From assembly GCA_004560915.1 (NCBI GenBank), contig SFTR01000016.1:1-25579 (forward strand): a stretch of DNA of 25,579 bases, given 5' to 3'. The position numbers were made by a program, and so were the translations under genes. The DNA comes from a bacterium (GTDB taxonomy: Bacteria > Bacillota_I > Bacilli_A > RF39 > UBA660). Positions 1-7,222 of this stretch are shown piece by piece (the stretch's first letter is position 1; every line of letters begins with the position of its first letter). Below the pieces are notes generated by a model. The model ran no database searches and was not told the origin of the DNA. It was given only the letters and a program-made list of their open reading frames with translations.

Positions 1-1193
1 CCTTCTTTTAGTTCTGAAGGTAAACTATTATATACGGTATCATTTAGATATGTTCTTACTTCACTAGATGGCCATCCTCCAACATTAGTTAGGGTACTAT
101 TCATTGATTTCATAGTTATAGCATCTTCAAATTCAAGAACAAATCCACAAGCTGTTTGTGAGAAGTCACTTGTTGAACATTCACTAGGTGTTGAAATATT
201 TGCTATTCTTACATTATGTTTTCCTAAAGTTCCTAAATCCACTTCTTTAGTATCACCTACTTTATATGCACTGATATTTCCTGATTTAACATTCGAAATA
301 ATAGAACTCCATGATGCTATATTAAATGGTAAATTATCTGGTATAAATTCACCTTGTATATCTAAGTTTCCTACGAAATATGTTTTTTGTGCTTGATTAG
401 GCGTTGTCTCATCTAAATATAGCCATAAGAAATATGTAGCACTTTCACCTGGAGCTATTTTATCTCCATTATATATTATATTGTTTGAAAGAGTACTAAA
501 TGAACTAATTGTATTTGCCTTAAATTCATTATATCCATTATATCCTTTTATCGCATCTATAAACAATGTCGCATCCTCTAGGTCCACTACTCCATCGCAA
601 GTTACATCGGCGGTGATTTTTTGAACATCATTTGCTTCAATGTCTCCATTGGAGATATCAAAAATTGTCATAGAATCATCATAATTAACAATACCATCTA
701 AATTAGCATCACCTAATTGATATTCTGAGCCTGATGCTAATACTTTTTTTCTAACAGCTACTTTTAGATGTTCTGAATATAGACTAGTTAGTCTTTGATA
801 TTCTGAGTAGTCTCCAGTTGGAAGAAAGTCTTCGTCTTCTTTTAATTTTATAGTTATTGTTGCATCCATAGTACCTGTATTTGTTACTTTAAAGATATAA
901 GGTGTTGCATTTGAATAGGTTCCATCATTTGGATAAGGATAAATAGAAGTAGGAACAGAAGTGCCATCTTGCTTAGTAGTACCAATTACTTGACCTATAT
1001 TTTCATAGGTAGTATCACAAGTTGAATCACTGCAGAAGGAGATTGCTAAGTCTCCTGTTTCTACTACATTATCTTTTCCTTCATCAATTTTGAAGAATGA
1101 TGCAAAAGAAACTCCAATAAAAACTGTCAGTAAGAGACCTACTGATATTAATAAAGTTATAACTTCTTTTTTTATTATTTTATCTATATACAT
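1..1193 (-). CDS. TasA/camelysin-like exported protein with inserted dockerin-like pair and DUF6273-like region (3' end outside window)
   Basis: The frame is open from ATG at 1193 to the window edge (397 codons visible, C-terminus missing). The start follows AGGTGATAAAGGTAT. Residues 12-34 form a hydrophobic segment ending VSFASFF followed by GDLAISF, which resembles SipW-dependent TasA/CalY export signals. Residues 45-153 and 223-285 read as two halves of a camelysin-like beta-sandwich; the second half has APGESATYFLWLYLDE. Between them, residues 161-220 carry two calcium-loop motifs, GDANLDGIVNYDD and ADVTCDGVVDLED, typical of type I dockerins. From about residue 296 the protein resembles DUF6273, with GGWPSSEVRTYLND near the visible end. 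A surface or matrix protein is likely. The domain calls are by eye; the dockerin loops are the clearest. It has its own promoter just downstream of the rpe terminator. Confidence 0.8.
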   Translation of the reverse strand, partial: MYIDKIIKKEVITLLISVGLLLTVFIGVSFASFFKIDEGKDNVVETGDLAISFCSDSTCDTTYENIGQVIGTTKQDGTSVPTSIYPYPNDGTYSNATPYIFKVTNTGTMDATITIKLKEDEDFLPTGDYSEYQRLTSLYSEHLKVAVRKKVLASGSEYQLGDANLDGIVNYDDSMTIFDISNGDIEANDVQKITADVTCDGVVDLEDATLFIDAIKGYNGYNEFKANTISSFSTLSNNIIYNGDKIAPGESATYFLWLYLDETTPNQAQKTYFVGNLDIQGEFIPDNLPFNIASWSSIISNVKSGNISAYKVGDTKEVDLGTLGKHNVRIANISTPSECSTSDFSQTACGFVLEFEDAITMKSMNSTLTNVGGWPSSEVRTYLNDTVYNSLPSELKE

Positions 1194-1222
1194 ATACCTT
1201 TATCACCTATTCTCTATTTGAA

Positions 1223-1251
1223 ATTATATAATAAAAAAATTTCATAGTCAA
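1223..1251 (-). promoter_or_regulatory. Sigma-A-type promoter for the TasA-like gene
   Basis: TTGACT at 1246-1251 is followed by a 17-nt spacer and a perfect TATAAT at 1223-1228. Transcription should begin near 1216, leaving a leader of about 23 nt. The -35 box lies inside the rpe terminator hairpin, so the two signals overlap. Confidence 0.7.
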
Positions 1252-1265
1252 TTAGACGTATGAAA
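1233..1265 (-). terminator. Intrinsic terminator after rpe
   Basis: Downstream of the rpe stop, TTTCATA and GTC pair with GAC and TATGAAA around a TAATT loop, with one bulged C. Seven T residues follow at 1233-1239. This should end the rlmN/prpC-prkC-rsgA-rpe transcription unit. Confidence 0.7.
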
Positions 1266-1271
1266 TATAAT

Positions 1272-1907
1272 TTATAACCTTTTTAATGTATTTATATTGT
1301 TTACTATATCTTTATGAATATATGAAGCTGATACTAACATATCTACTCCTTTGTCTACACAAAGTTTACCGGTTTCATCATTTATACCACCATCTACTGA
1401 GATAATAGTTTTAGCATTTTGATTAATTATTTCTTGCTTTAGATTTTCTATTTTATTAGGTGTGTTATCTATAAAAGATTGTCCACTTTTACCTGGGTGT
1501 ACACTCATAACTAATACTTGATCTATTTTAGATAAATATGGATAAAGTACTTTTTCATCAGTTTCTGGATTTATAGCTATACCTACTTTTAAACCATAGT
1601 TTTTTATTTCATTAATCATTTTATCTATATCTTTAACAGCTTCATAATGAAATGTTATATAACTTGTATTTAATAATGCATAGTCTTCTATATATTTAGA
1701 AGGATTTTCTACCATTAAATGGACATCTAGTGGTAATTTAGAATAACTTACTATTTTTTTTACTTCACTTATAGTCCAAGTTTTATTTTCTACAAATTTT
1801 CCATCCATTATATCTACATGTATAAAGTCTGCTTTTGTATTATCCAGTTTTTTTACTATATCTTGTGGTTTTATACTACTTGATAGTATTGAAACGCTTA
1901 CTTTCAT
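1272..1907 (-). CDS. rpe: Ribulose-phosphate 3-epimerase
   Basis: This enzyme interconverts D-ribulose 5-phosphate and D-xylulose 5-phosphate in the cytoplasmic pentose phosphate pathway. The 211 residues form one TIM barrel of normal family length. Visible signatures are VSILSSS at the N-terminus, HVDIMDGKFV with H30 and D32, DVHLMVENP with H63, and VDGGI with D172; these give the usual His/Asp metal set. The phosphate loop reads MSVHPGKSGQSF where most relatives have NPGFGGQ, so an Asn is replaced by His; this is a mild divergence. The start follows GGAGGAAACAAAAT. The gene overlaps the rsgA 3' end by 32 nt, which implies translational coupling. The order rsgA-rpe matches Bacillus. Confidence 0.93.
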   Translation of the reverse strand: MKVSVSILSSSIKPQDIVKKLDNTKADFIHVDIMDGKFVENKTWTISEVKKIVSYSKLPLDVHLMVENPSKYIEDYALLNTSYITFHYEAVKDIDKMINEIKNYGLKVGIAINPETDEKVLYPYLSKIDQVLVMSVHPGKSGQSFIDNTPNKIENLKQEIINQNAKTIISVDGGINDETGKLCVDKGVDMLVSASYIHKDIVNNINTLKRL

Positions 1908-2733
1908 ATTTTGTTTCCTCCATAAATTTTAAATAATTATCATATCTCCATCTTGGTATCTTTCCTGTTTCAACTAACTTTATTATTTCACATCCATCTT
2001 CTTTTACATGAGTGCATGTTCTATATTTACATGGTTTACTAAAGTCAGGATAGTACTTCTTTATTTCTTTTGATGGAATATTTATTTCAAGTGAACTAAA
2101 TCCAGGTGTATCCGCGATTAGTCCATCATTTACTTCTAAGAGTTCTACTAATCTTGTAGTATGTTTACCTCTTCCTAAAGATAGAGATACTTCTCCAGTC
2201 TTTAGTTTTAATGAAGCATCAATTCTATTTAATAAAGAAGATTTTCCACTACCAGTTTGTCCACAAAGAGCTACTGTTGAATTTTTAAATTCTTTCTTTA
2301 TTTTAGTTATACTTGTATTAATATATACTTTTATACCTAGTCTTCTATAGTAATTCACATATTTTCTTACTTCTGCTTTTTCTTTTATAGTAATCATATC
2401 TGTCTTTGTTATTATGATTATTGGTTCTATATTATTATAGTTTGCGATTAGTAAGAATTTATCTATTAGATAATCTGAAAAAACTGGAATAGATGTACTC
2501 ATTACAATTAGAAGTTTATCTATATTTGCAATAAGTGGTCTTTCCAGATAGTTTTTTCTTGGTTCGACTTTTTCTATTGTTTTATTAGTTACATCTACAA
2601 TTACATTATCACCTACAACTGGGGAAACTTTTTGATTACGTAGTTTCCCTCTAGTTCTAGTGTCTATTATAGTGTTATTTTCTAATAATACTCTATGTAT
2701 AAATTTATTAATACATATTATTTTACCTTTCAT
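1876..2733 (-). CDS. rsgA: Ribosome small subunit-dependent GTPase RsgA (CpgA)
   Basis: RsgA is a circularly permuted GTPase that helps mature the 30S subunit. The 285-residue product has an N-terminal OB-fold region, then motifs in permuted order: TKTD (G4, residues 109-112), GQTGSGKSS (G1, about 158-166), GKHTT (G2, about 189-193) and DTPG (G3, 208-211). A zinc-binding Cys/His cluster follows (C235, C240, H242, C248). I place the start at ATG 2733, which follows AGGGGAATAAT; a TTG at 2751 could extend the frame by six residues but has no better site. The start lies one base after the prkC stop. In Bacillus the neighbouring PASTA kinase phosphorylates this GTPase, so the operon may couple envelope sensing to ribosome maturation. 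Confidence 0.93.
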   Translation of the reverse strand: MKGKIICINKFIHRVLLENNTIIDTRTRGKLRNQKVSPVVGDNVIVDVTNKTIEKVEPRKNYLERPLIANIDKLLIVMSTSIPVFSDYLIDKFLLIANYNNIEPIIIITKTDMITIKEKAEVRKYVNYYRRLGIKVYINTSITKIKKEFKNSTVALCGQTGSGKSSLLNRIDASLKLKTGEVSLSLGRGKHTTRLVELLEVNDGLIADTPGFSSLEINIPSKEIKKYYPDFSKPCKYRTCTHVKEDGCEIIKLVETGKIPRWRYDNYLKFMEETKYESKRFNTIK

Positions 2734-2734
2734 A

Positions 2735-4483
2735 TTATTCCCCTGTTTCAACGTCTGGGTCAGGTTCAGGTTCTACTACTTCTGGAGCTTTAGCTATTGT
2801 TATAACTAATGTTGCTCCTGGAGTTACTACTGAAGACGCTGCCCTACTTTGTCTTATTATTGTTCCTTCTGCTACTGTAGTACTTTCTTGATATTTATAT
2901 TCTAGTTTTAATTCGTGTTTAGTTGCAAATTCTTCTATTTGTTCAATTGTGTAACCACTAGTAAAGTCAGGATATTTATATTCTACTTTTGGTATATATA
3001 TTTTAATTTGACTACCAAGTTTGCTTGATTCTCCTGCTGCTGGTTCTGTTCTTAGAACTGTTTCTTCTTTTACTTTTTTGTCTTCACTTACTATTTCTTC
3101 TTCGATAGTTACATTACATTCACATTGTGCTTCGATTTTACCTTTTGCTTCTAGGTAATTCTTTCCAGTGAAGTCTTCTACTATGTATGCAGCTGCACCT
3201 GAAGAAATATAAATTATTACTTTAGTACCGGTTTTTCTTTTAGAACCTATTTCTGGACTAGTTTTAACAACTTTTCCTTTTTCTATTGTATCACTTGATT
3301 CATATTTATATTCAGTATCTACATCAAATCCTAAGTCTGTAAGTTCATTTGCTGCATCTACTGGTTCTTTATTAGATACATCTGGTATAGTGACATTTTT
3401 TACTTTTGTTTTTTCAAAGTAAATAGTCATACCTATTGTAACTGTTAGAACTAGTGCTGTAAAGATACTAGCTACTATTATTAAAGTTTTATTACCTTTT
3501 TTCTTTTCATCTAAGAAGTCTTCTTCATCTTCTATTTCTTTTGTTTTTTTCTTCTTAGGTGTTTCTTTCTTTAATGGTTCTAGTTCTTTATCAAGTACTT
3601 TTGTTTCTTCTAAGTCGTTTTCTGGATATGGATAAACATATCTTTTTTCATTTTGTCTTGATTCATCTAATGCTGTTTTTAAGTCTTCATGCATAGCTCT
3701 TGCATCTGTATATCTATTCTTTGGATTCTTAGCTGTTGCTTTAATAATAACATTTTCTATTGATTGAGGAATACTACTATTAAATTTTCTTACACTAGGT
3801 AGTGGTTCTTTTAGATGTTTTAAAGCTATTTCTACAGCATTATCTCCTTTATATGGAACTAGGCCAGTTAGAAGTTCATACATCATTATTCCCATTGAAT
3901 AAATATCACTTCTTATGGTTGAACCTTTTCCATTTGCTTGTTCTGGTGGTAGATAATGTACTGTTCCCATAACTGAATTTGTTTGTGTTAGTTGTGTTGA
4001 GTTTAGAGCTGTTGCTACTCCAAAGTCAGTTATTTTTATCATACCATTTGAAAGTATCATTATATTTTGAGGTTTTATATCTCTATGAATAATATAAGCA
4101 TCATGTGCATGTGCCATACCATCTGTTACTTGTAGCATAATATCAACTACTTCTGTAACTGATAAATGTCCTCTTTTCTTTAATACTTGTTTTAGTGTCA
4201 TACCATCTACGTATTCCATTACTATATAATATTGTCCGTCGTCTTCTCCAACATCATACATTTCTACTATATTTGGATGGCTTAAACTTGATGCAGAAAG
4301 TGCCTCTCTTTGAAATCTACGTACGAATTTTTCATCGTTTGCTAAATCTCCTCTTAGTACTTTGACAGCTACATTTCTATCAAGTATAGTGTCATGAGCT
4401 AAATATACATTTGCCATTCCACCTTCACCAAGTGTTTTAATGATTTGATATCTATCGTTAATTTTAGAACCTTTGACTATCAC
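2735..4483 (-). CDS. prkC: PASTA-domain Ser/Thr protein kinase (PrkC/PknB/Stk type)
   Basis: This is a membrane receptor kinase that reads cell-wall fragments and phosphorylates cytoplasmic proteins. Counting from GTG 4483 (582 residues), the kinase domain covers about 8-275: GEGGMANV glycine loop, catalytic Lys41 in VAVKVLR, HRDIKPQN with Asp135, and DFG at 153-155. A Lys/Glu-rich juxtamembrane stretch leads to one membrane helix at about 333-356. Three extracellular PASTA repeats follow at about 362-428, 432-499 and 503-565, then a short acidic Pro-rich tail. I prefer GTG 4483 because GGTGA lies 5 nt upstream; GTG 4495 and GTG 4492 are in-frame alternatives that would overlap prpC. It sits directly downstream of its cognate phosphatase gene. 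Confidence 0.93.
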   Translation of the reverse strand: MIVKGSKINDRYQIIKTLGEGGMANVYLAHDTILDRNVAVKVLRGDLANDEKFVRRFQREALSASSLSHPNIVEMYDVGEDDGQYYIVMEYVDGMTLKQVLKKRGHLSVTEVVDIMLQVTDGMAHAHDAYIIHRDIKPQNIMILSNGMIKITDFGVATALNSTQLTQTNSVMGTVHYLPPEQANGKGSTIRSDIYSMGIMMYELLTGLVPYKGDNAVEIALKHLKEPLPSVRKFNSSIPQSIENVIIKATAKNPKNRYTDARAMHEDLKTALDESRQNEKRYVYPYPENDLEETKVLDKELEPLKKETPKKKKTKEIEDEEDFLDEKKKGNKTLIIVASIFTALVLTVTIGMTIYFEKTKVKNVTIPDVSNKEPVDAANELTDLGFDVDTEYKYESSDTIEKGKVVKTSPEIGSKRKTGTKVIIYISSGAAAYIVEDFTGKNYLEAKGKIEAQCECNVTIEEEIVSEDKKVKEETVLRTEPAAGESSKLGSQIKIYIPKVEYKYPDFTSGYTIEQIEEFATKHELKLEYKYQESTTVAEGTIIRQSRAASSVVTPGATLVITIAKAPEVVEPEPDPDVETGE

Positions 4484-4484
4484 A

Positions 4485-5222
4485 CTATTCACCACTCATT
4501 CTTGCATAAGCAATTGTAATATTATCATTTCCCCCACGAGTATTAGCTTTCATAATTAATTTATCTACTTGCTCCTCTATATCTAATTCATTATCATTTA
4601 ATACTTTTTCCATTTGATCTACTGTTAACATATTAGTAAGTCCATCACTACATAAGAAAATACCATCTACCGTACGTTCTACATCAAAAATATCCATTTC
4701 TATAGTTTCTGCTGCACCTAATGCTTTCATAAGTACATTCTTTTGTGGATGATTTTTTGCTGCGCTTTCAGTAAGTTCTCCGTTTTCTAGTAGGATGTTT
4801 ACTAGTGTATGATCTTTGGTAACTTTATAAAGTTTACCTTTTTTAAATACAAAGCCACTTGAATCTCCTACATTTCCAAATAATAGGAAATCTTTTGTAA
4901 GTATTGAACAAACACACGTTGTTCCAAGTCCACTAGCATCTATATGTTCTTCAGAATATTTAAGTATTTTAATATTTACTTCATCTATTATTTCTTTTAA
5001 CCAAATTACTGCTTCTTCTTTAGTACCAATACTTGATAGTTCAGCAAATCTTTTGCCAAGTTCAGTTACAACTAAAGAACTTGCAACTTCTCCAGCTTTA
5101 TGTCCACCCATTCCATCAGCTACTACTAATAAATACTCATCACTCATATTTTTAATTATTGTTACAGAGTCTTCATTATGGCTTCTTACTTTTCCTGGGT
5201 CTGTTTGATAACAAGTCTTCAT
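4485..5222 (-). CDS. prpC: PP2C-family protein phosphatase (PrpC/Stp)
   Basis: This metal-dependent phosphatase reverses phosphorylation by the adjacent PASTA kinase. The 245-residue product is a complete PP2C domain: SHNED with Asp18, VADGMGGHKAGE with Asp36 and Gly37, CSDGLTNML with Asp193, and GGNDNIT with Asp233 form the expected metal site. The usual GDSR motif reads GDSS at about 119-122, a small departure. The start ATG follows GAAGGTGAAAA. The gene opens the prpC-prkC-rsgA-rpe block, preceded by an extended -10 promoter and a leader of about 123 nt. Confidence 0.92.
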   Translation of the reverse strand: MKTCYQTDPGKVRSHNEDSVTIIKNMSDEYLLVVADGMGGHKAGEVASSLVVTELGKRFAELSSIGTKEEAVIWLKEIIDEVNIKILKYSEEHIDASGLGTTCVCSILTKDFLLFGNVGDSSGFVFKKGKLYKVTKDHTLVNILLENGELTESAAKNHPQKNVLMKALGAAETIEMDIFDVERTVDGIFLCSDGLTNMLTVDQMEKVLNDNELDIEEQVDKLIMKANTRGGNDNITIAYARMSGE

Positions 5223-5239
5223 TTTTCACCTTCTTTTTT

Positions 5240-5343
5240 TAATGTAAATTATCTATAGTTGTGAAATATTATTTACCATTTATTGTCTTTATATAATTGA
5301 TAAATTTCTACTCGTTTCTTTTATTATCGTTATATTTACATTA
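5240..5343 (-). repeat. Inverted repeat spanning the prpC leader
   Basis: TAATGTAAAT at the predicted 5' end of the transcript (5334-5343) is perfectly complementary to ATTTACATTA at 5240-5249, just upstream of the prpC ribosome binding site. The arms are 84 nt apart. They could close the whole leader into one structured domain, but all pairs except two are A-T, so chance is possible. Confidence 0.35.
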
Positions 5344-5352
5344 TTTGATTTA

Positions 5353-5381
5353 AGTATATCATAATTTTTTTTCGTTTTAAA
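5353..5381 (-). promoter_or_regulatory. prpC: Extended -10 promoter for prpC operon
   Basis: TGATATACT provides an extended -10 (hexamer 5353-5358). A weak -35, TTTAAA at 5376-5381, lies 17 nt upstream. The predicted start is near 5346, leaving a leader of about 123 nt. Confidence 0.5.
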
Positions 5382-5392
5382 GATATTACTGC

Positions 5393-5405
5393 TTTACATT
5401 GTAAA
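5393..5405. repeat. 13-bp palindrome TTTACA-N-TGTAAA upstream of the prpC promoter
   Basis: A perfect 6+1+6 palindrome lies 12 bp upstream of the prpC -35 box and 12 bp after the small ORF stop. It has no T-run, so it is not a terminator. It could be an operator; the function is not known. Confidence 0.3.
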
Positions 5406-5417
5406 ATTAGTTTACTA

Positions 5418-5609
5418 TTAAAACCATTTTTGTGCCGCTTTTTTTGCTCTTTCAGCACCTTTTAAATATTCTTTCCATGTTTGTCTACTGCTTCCACCAA
5501 AGCATGTTTCTGATCTATCGATTCTTGCATTTTCTGTAATTCTTCTTAGTTCTATTTGATTTTTAATTTGATTTGCATCACTTGCAATATGTTTTATTTC
5601 TTTAAACAT
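5418..5609 (-). CDS. Small protein of unknown function (63 aa)
   Basis: I do not recognise this product. ATG 5609 follows AAAGGAACAAAA, a good ribosome binding site, 13 nt after the rlmN stop, so it is probably co-transcribed with rlmN. The peptide is soluble and highly charged, with one Cys in ETCFGGSSRQTW and a basic, Ala/Lys-rich C-terminus ending AQKWF. It has no signal peptide or membrane segment. In Bacillus rlmN is followed directly by prpC, so this ORF is an addition at a conserved junction. An upstream extension to 5642 would overlap rlmN and lacks a better site. It could be a small regulatory or RNA-binding protein, but that is a guess. Confidence 0.6.
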   Translation of the reverse strand: MFKEIKHIASDANQIKNQIELRRITENARIDRSETCFGGSSRQTWKEYLKGAERAKKAAQKWF

Positions 5610-5622
5610 TTTTGTTCCTTTC

Positions 5623-6642
5623 TTATATATTATTATTTTCATGACTTGCTTTTAATTGTCCACATGCGCCTTTAATACCTTTACCCATTTCTCTTCTCAT
5701 TTGAACATTAATTTTATGTTTTACTAGTTCATCATAAAACGCATTAATTCTTTCTTTAGAACTTCTTTTAAAATTACTACTTGTACTGTTATATGGTATT
5801 AAATTTACATAAACAAGTTTTCCTTTTAAAAGATTAGCTAATTCTTTTGCATCCTCTATACTATCGTTAATTCCTTCTAATAAAATATATTCCATTGTTA
5901 CTTTTCTATTAGTCTTAGAAATGTAGTAATCCACTGCAGACATTAATTCATCCATTTTATAGGCTTTACTAATAGGCATTAGAGTTTCTCTGATTCTTTG
6001 ATTTGGTGCATGAAGGCTTATTGCTAAATTCACTTGTGTATCTAAGTCTGCAAATTCTTTTATTTTTGGTACTATTCCACAGGTACTAACTGTAATTCTT
6101 CTAGAACCTAAATCAATTCCCTTTGGACAATTTAATATCTTGATAGCTTTTACTAAATTTATAAAGTTATCGAATGGTTCACCTATTCCCATTACAACTA
6201 TATTATCAACTTTGATATTTTCTAGCTTTTCTATAGTTAAAACTTCTAATATAATTTCAGCTGTAGTTAAGTTTCTTACTTTTTTTAGTTTACCACTCTC
6301 ACAAAAAGCACAGGCCATGTTGCATCCGATTTGTGTGCTAATGCATATACTATTTCCATAGTTGTGTTTCATTAGTACTACTTCAATACTAGAATCTTTT
6401 ACTTCAAGTAGATATTTGTTAGTATCTTCGCTTTTTAACTCATCTAATACTTTTAAATATTTTATCTCAAAGTTATTATTTAAGAATGTTTTTAACTCTT
6501 TACTTATATTAGTTATTTCATCAAATGAACTAACTCTTTTTTTATATATTCCTTCAAATACTTGAGTTGCATTATATTTTTTAAAACCATTTTCTACTAA
6601 GTAATTTTCAAGTTCTTCTAAAGTAAAATCATATATACTCAT
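5623..6642 (-). CDS. rlmN: 23S rRNA/tRNA adenine-C2 methyltransferase RlmN
   Basis: RlmN is a radical SAM enzyme that methylates C2 of A2503 in 23S rRNA and A37 in some tRNAs. The 339-residue product starts at ATG 6642 after AGAGGTGAAGAAA; a GTG at 6651 is a less likely alternative. The [4Fe-4S] ligands are the three cysteines of CNMACAFC (C107, C111, C114). MGIGEPFDN is the SAM-binding GEP motif. The catalytic mono-methylated cysteine is expected in GACGQL near the C-terminus (C327); the partner cysteine of the pair is C114+3-type in the family and was not assigned here. Length and order are normal. The promoter is an extended -10 only 16 nt upstream of the ATG. The gene is yloN in the matching Bacillus block. 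Confidence 0.92.
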   Translation of the reverse strand: MSIYDFTLEELENYLVENGFKKYNATQVFEGIYKKRVSSFDEITNISKELKTFLNNNFEIKYLKVLDELKSEDTNKYLLEVKDSSIEVVLMKHNYGNSICISTQIGCNMACAFCESGKLKKVRNLTTAEIILEVLTIEKLENIKVDNIVVMGIGEPFDNFINLVKAIKILNCPKGIDLGSRRITVSTCGIVPKIKEFADLDTQVNLAISLHAPNQRIRETLMPISKAYKMDELMSAVDYYISKTNRKVTMEYILLEGINDSIEDAKELANLLKGKLVYVNLIPYNSTSSNFKRSSKERINAFYDELVKHKINVQMRREMGKGIKGACGQLKASHENNNI

Positions 6643-6658
6643 TTTCTTCACCTCTTAA

Positions 6659-6667
6659 ATTATAACA
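6659..6667 (-). promoter_or_regulatory. rlmN: Extended -10 promoter for rlmN
   Basis: TGTTATAAT lies 16 nt upstream of the rlmN ATG, with no convincing -35 box. The predicted start falls at or just before the Shine-Dalgarno sequence, giving a leader of about 10 nt. Confidence 0.5.
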
Positions 6668-6677
6668 TATTTTTATA

Positions 6678-6705
6678 TTAAAACCATATTCTTATGAATA
6701 TGGTT
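6678..6705 (-). terminator. Intrinsic terminator after the small lipoprotein gene
   Basis: AACCATATTC and GAATATGGTT form a perfect 10-bp stem around a 4-nt loop, followed on the minus strand by TTAATAT. A five-T run also flanks it on the plus side, so it may work in both directions. It lies between the lipoprotein stop and the rlmN promoter. Confidence 0.65.
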
Positions 6706-6709
6706 GTTT

Positions 6710-7171
6710 TTAGTATCCTAGTTTTTTTACTAATGATTTTATTTCATCTTTATCTTCTACGTTAGCACTTATATAAAGAAGTGTGTTATCTATTCTAGAA
6801 GTGTACATATACATAAGACTAGTAGTAAGTTCATACGATTCATGGTTTCCTATTTTTATTGAGTTTTCTATTGTTTTACCATCTTTGCTTGCTTCGAATG
6901 TAGATTTTTCATCTTGGAATAATGCTTCTGCTTTAGAAGTATTTTCTAGAATATAGAAGTCTATAGTATATGCTCCATTTGTTACATATACTCCTCTTTG
7001 TAGGCCATCAATAACTGTGTCTATTTGACCTTCATGATATTCACCAACTGTATATTTGTTAGTATCAAATGATGATGTGAATTCTTCTATAGTTATTGCT
7101 TTCTTAAAACATCCTGTCAACAATAACAACGAACTCATTAATACTAATACTAAAAATACTTTCTTTTTCAT
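6710..7171 (-). CDS. Small lipoprotein of unknown function
   Basis: The 153-residue product starts with MKKK, a hydrophobic h-region and the lipobox LLTG-C21, so it should be lipidated and anchored on the outer face of the membrane. The mature part has about 130 residues, is rich in Thr, Glu and Lys, and has no motif I recognise. Start ATG 7171 follows AGGAGAATAT; the frame stays open to 7279 but that extension overlaps the radical SAM gene and destroys the signal peptide. It has its own promoter overlapping the radical SAM 3' end, and its own terminator. Whether it works with the radical SAM protein is open. Confidence 0.8.
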   Translation of the reverse strand: MKKKVFLVLVLMSSLLLLTGCFKKAITIEEFTSSFDTNKYTVGEYHEGQIDTVIDGLQRGVYVTNGAYTIDFYILENTSKAEALFQDEKSTFEASKDGKTIENSIKIGNHESYELTTSLMYMYTSRIDNTLLYISANVEDKDEIKSLVKKLGY

Positions 7172-7193
7172 ATATTCTCCTATTCTTAAGAAG

Positions 7194-7222
7194 ATTTTAT
7201 CATTATTTTTATATATTGCCAA
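7194..7222 (-). promoter_or_regulatory. Promoter for the small lipoprotein gene
   Basis: TTGGCA at 7217-7222, inside the last codons of the radical SAM gene, is followed by a 17-nt spacer and TAAAAT at 7194-7199 with an extended TG (TGATAAAAT). The ATG lies 22 nt beyond the -10. Confidence 0.6.
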
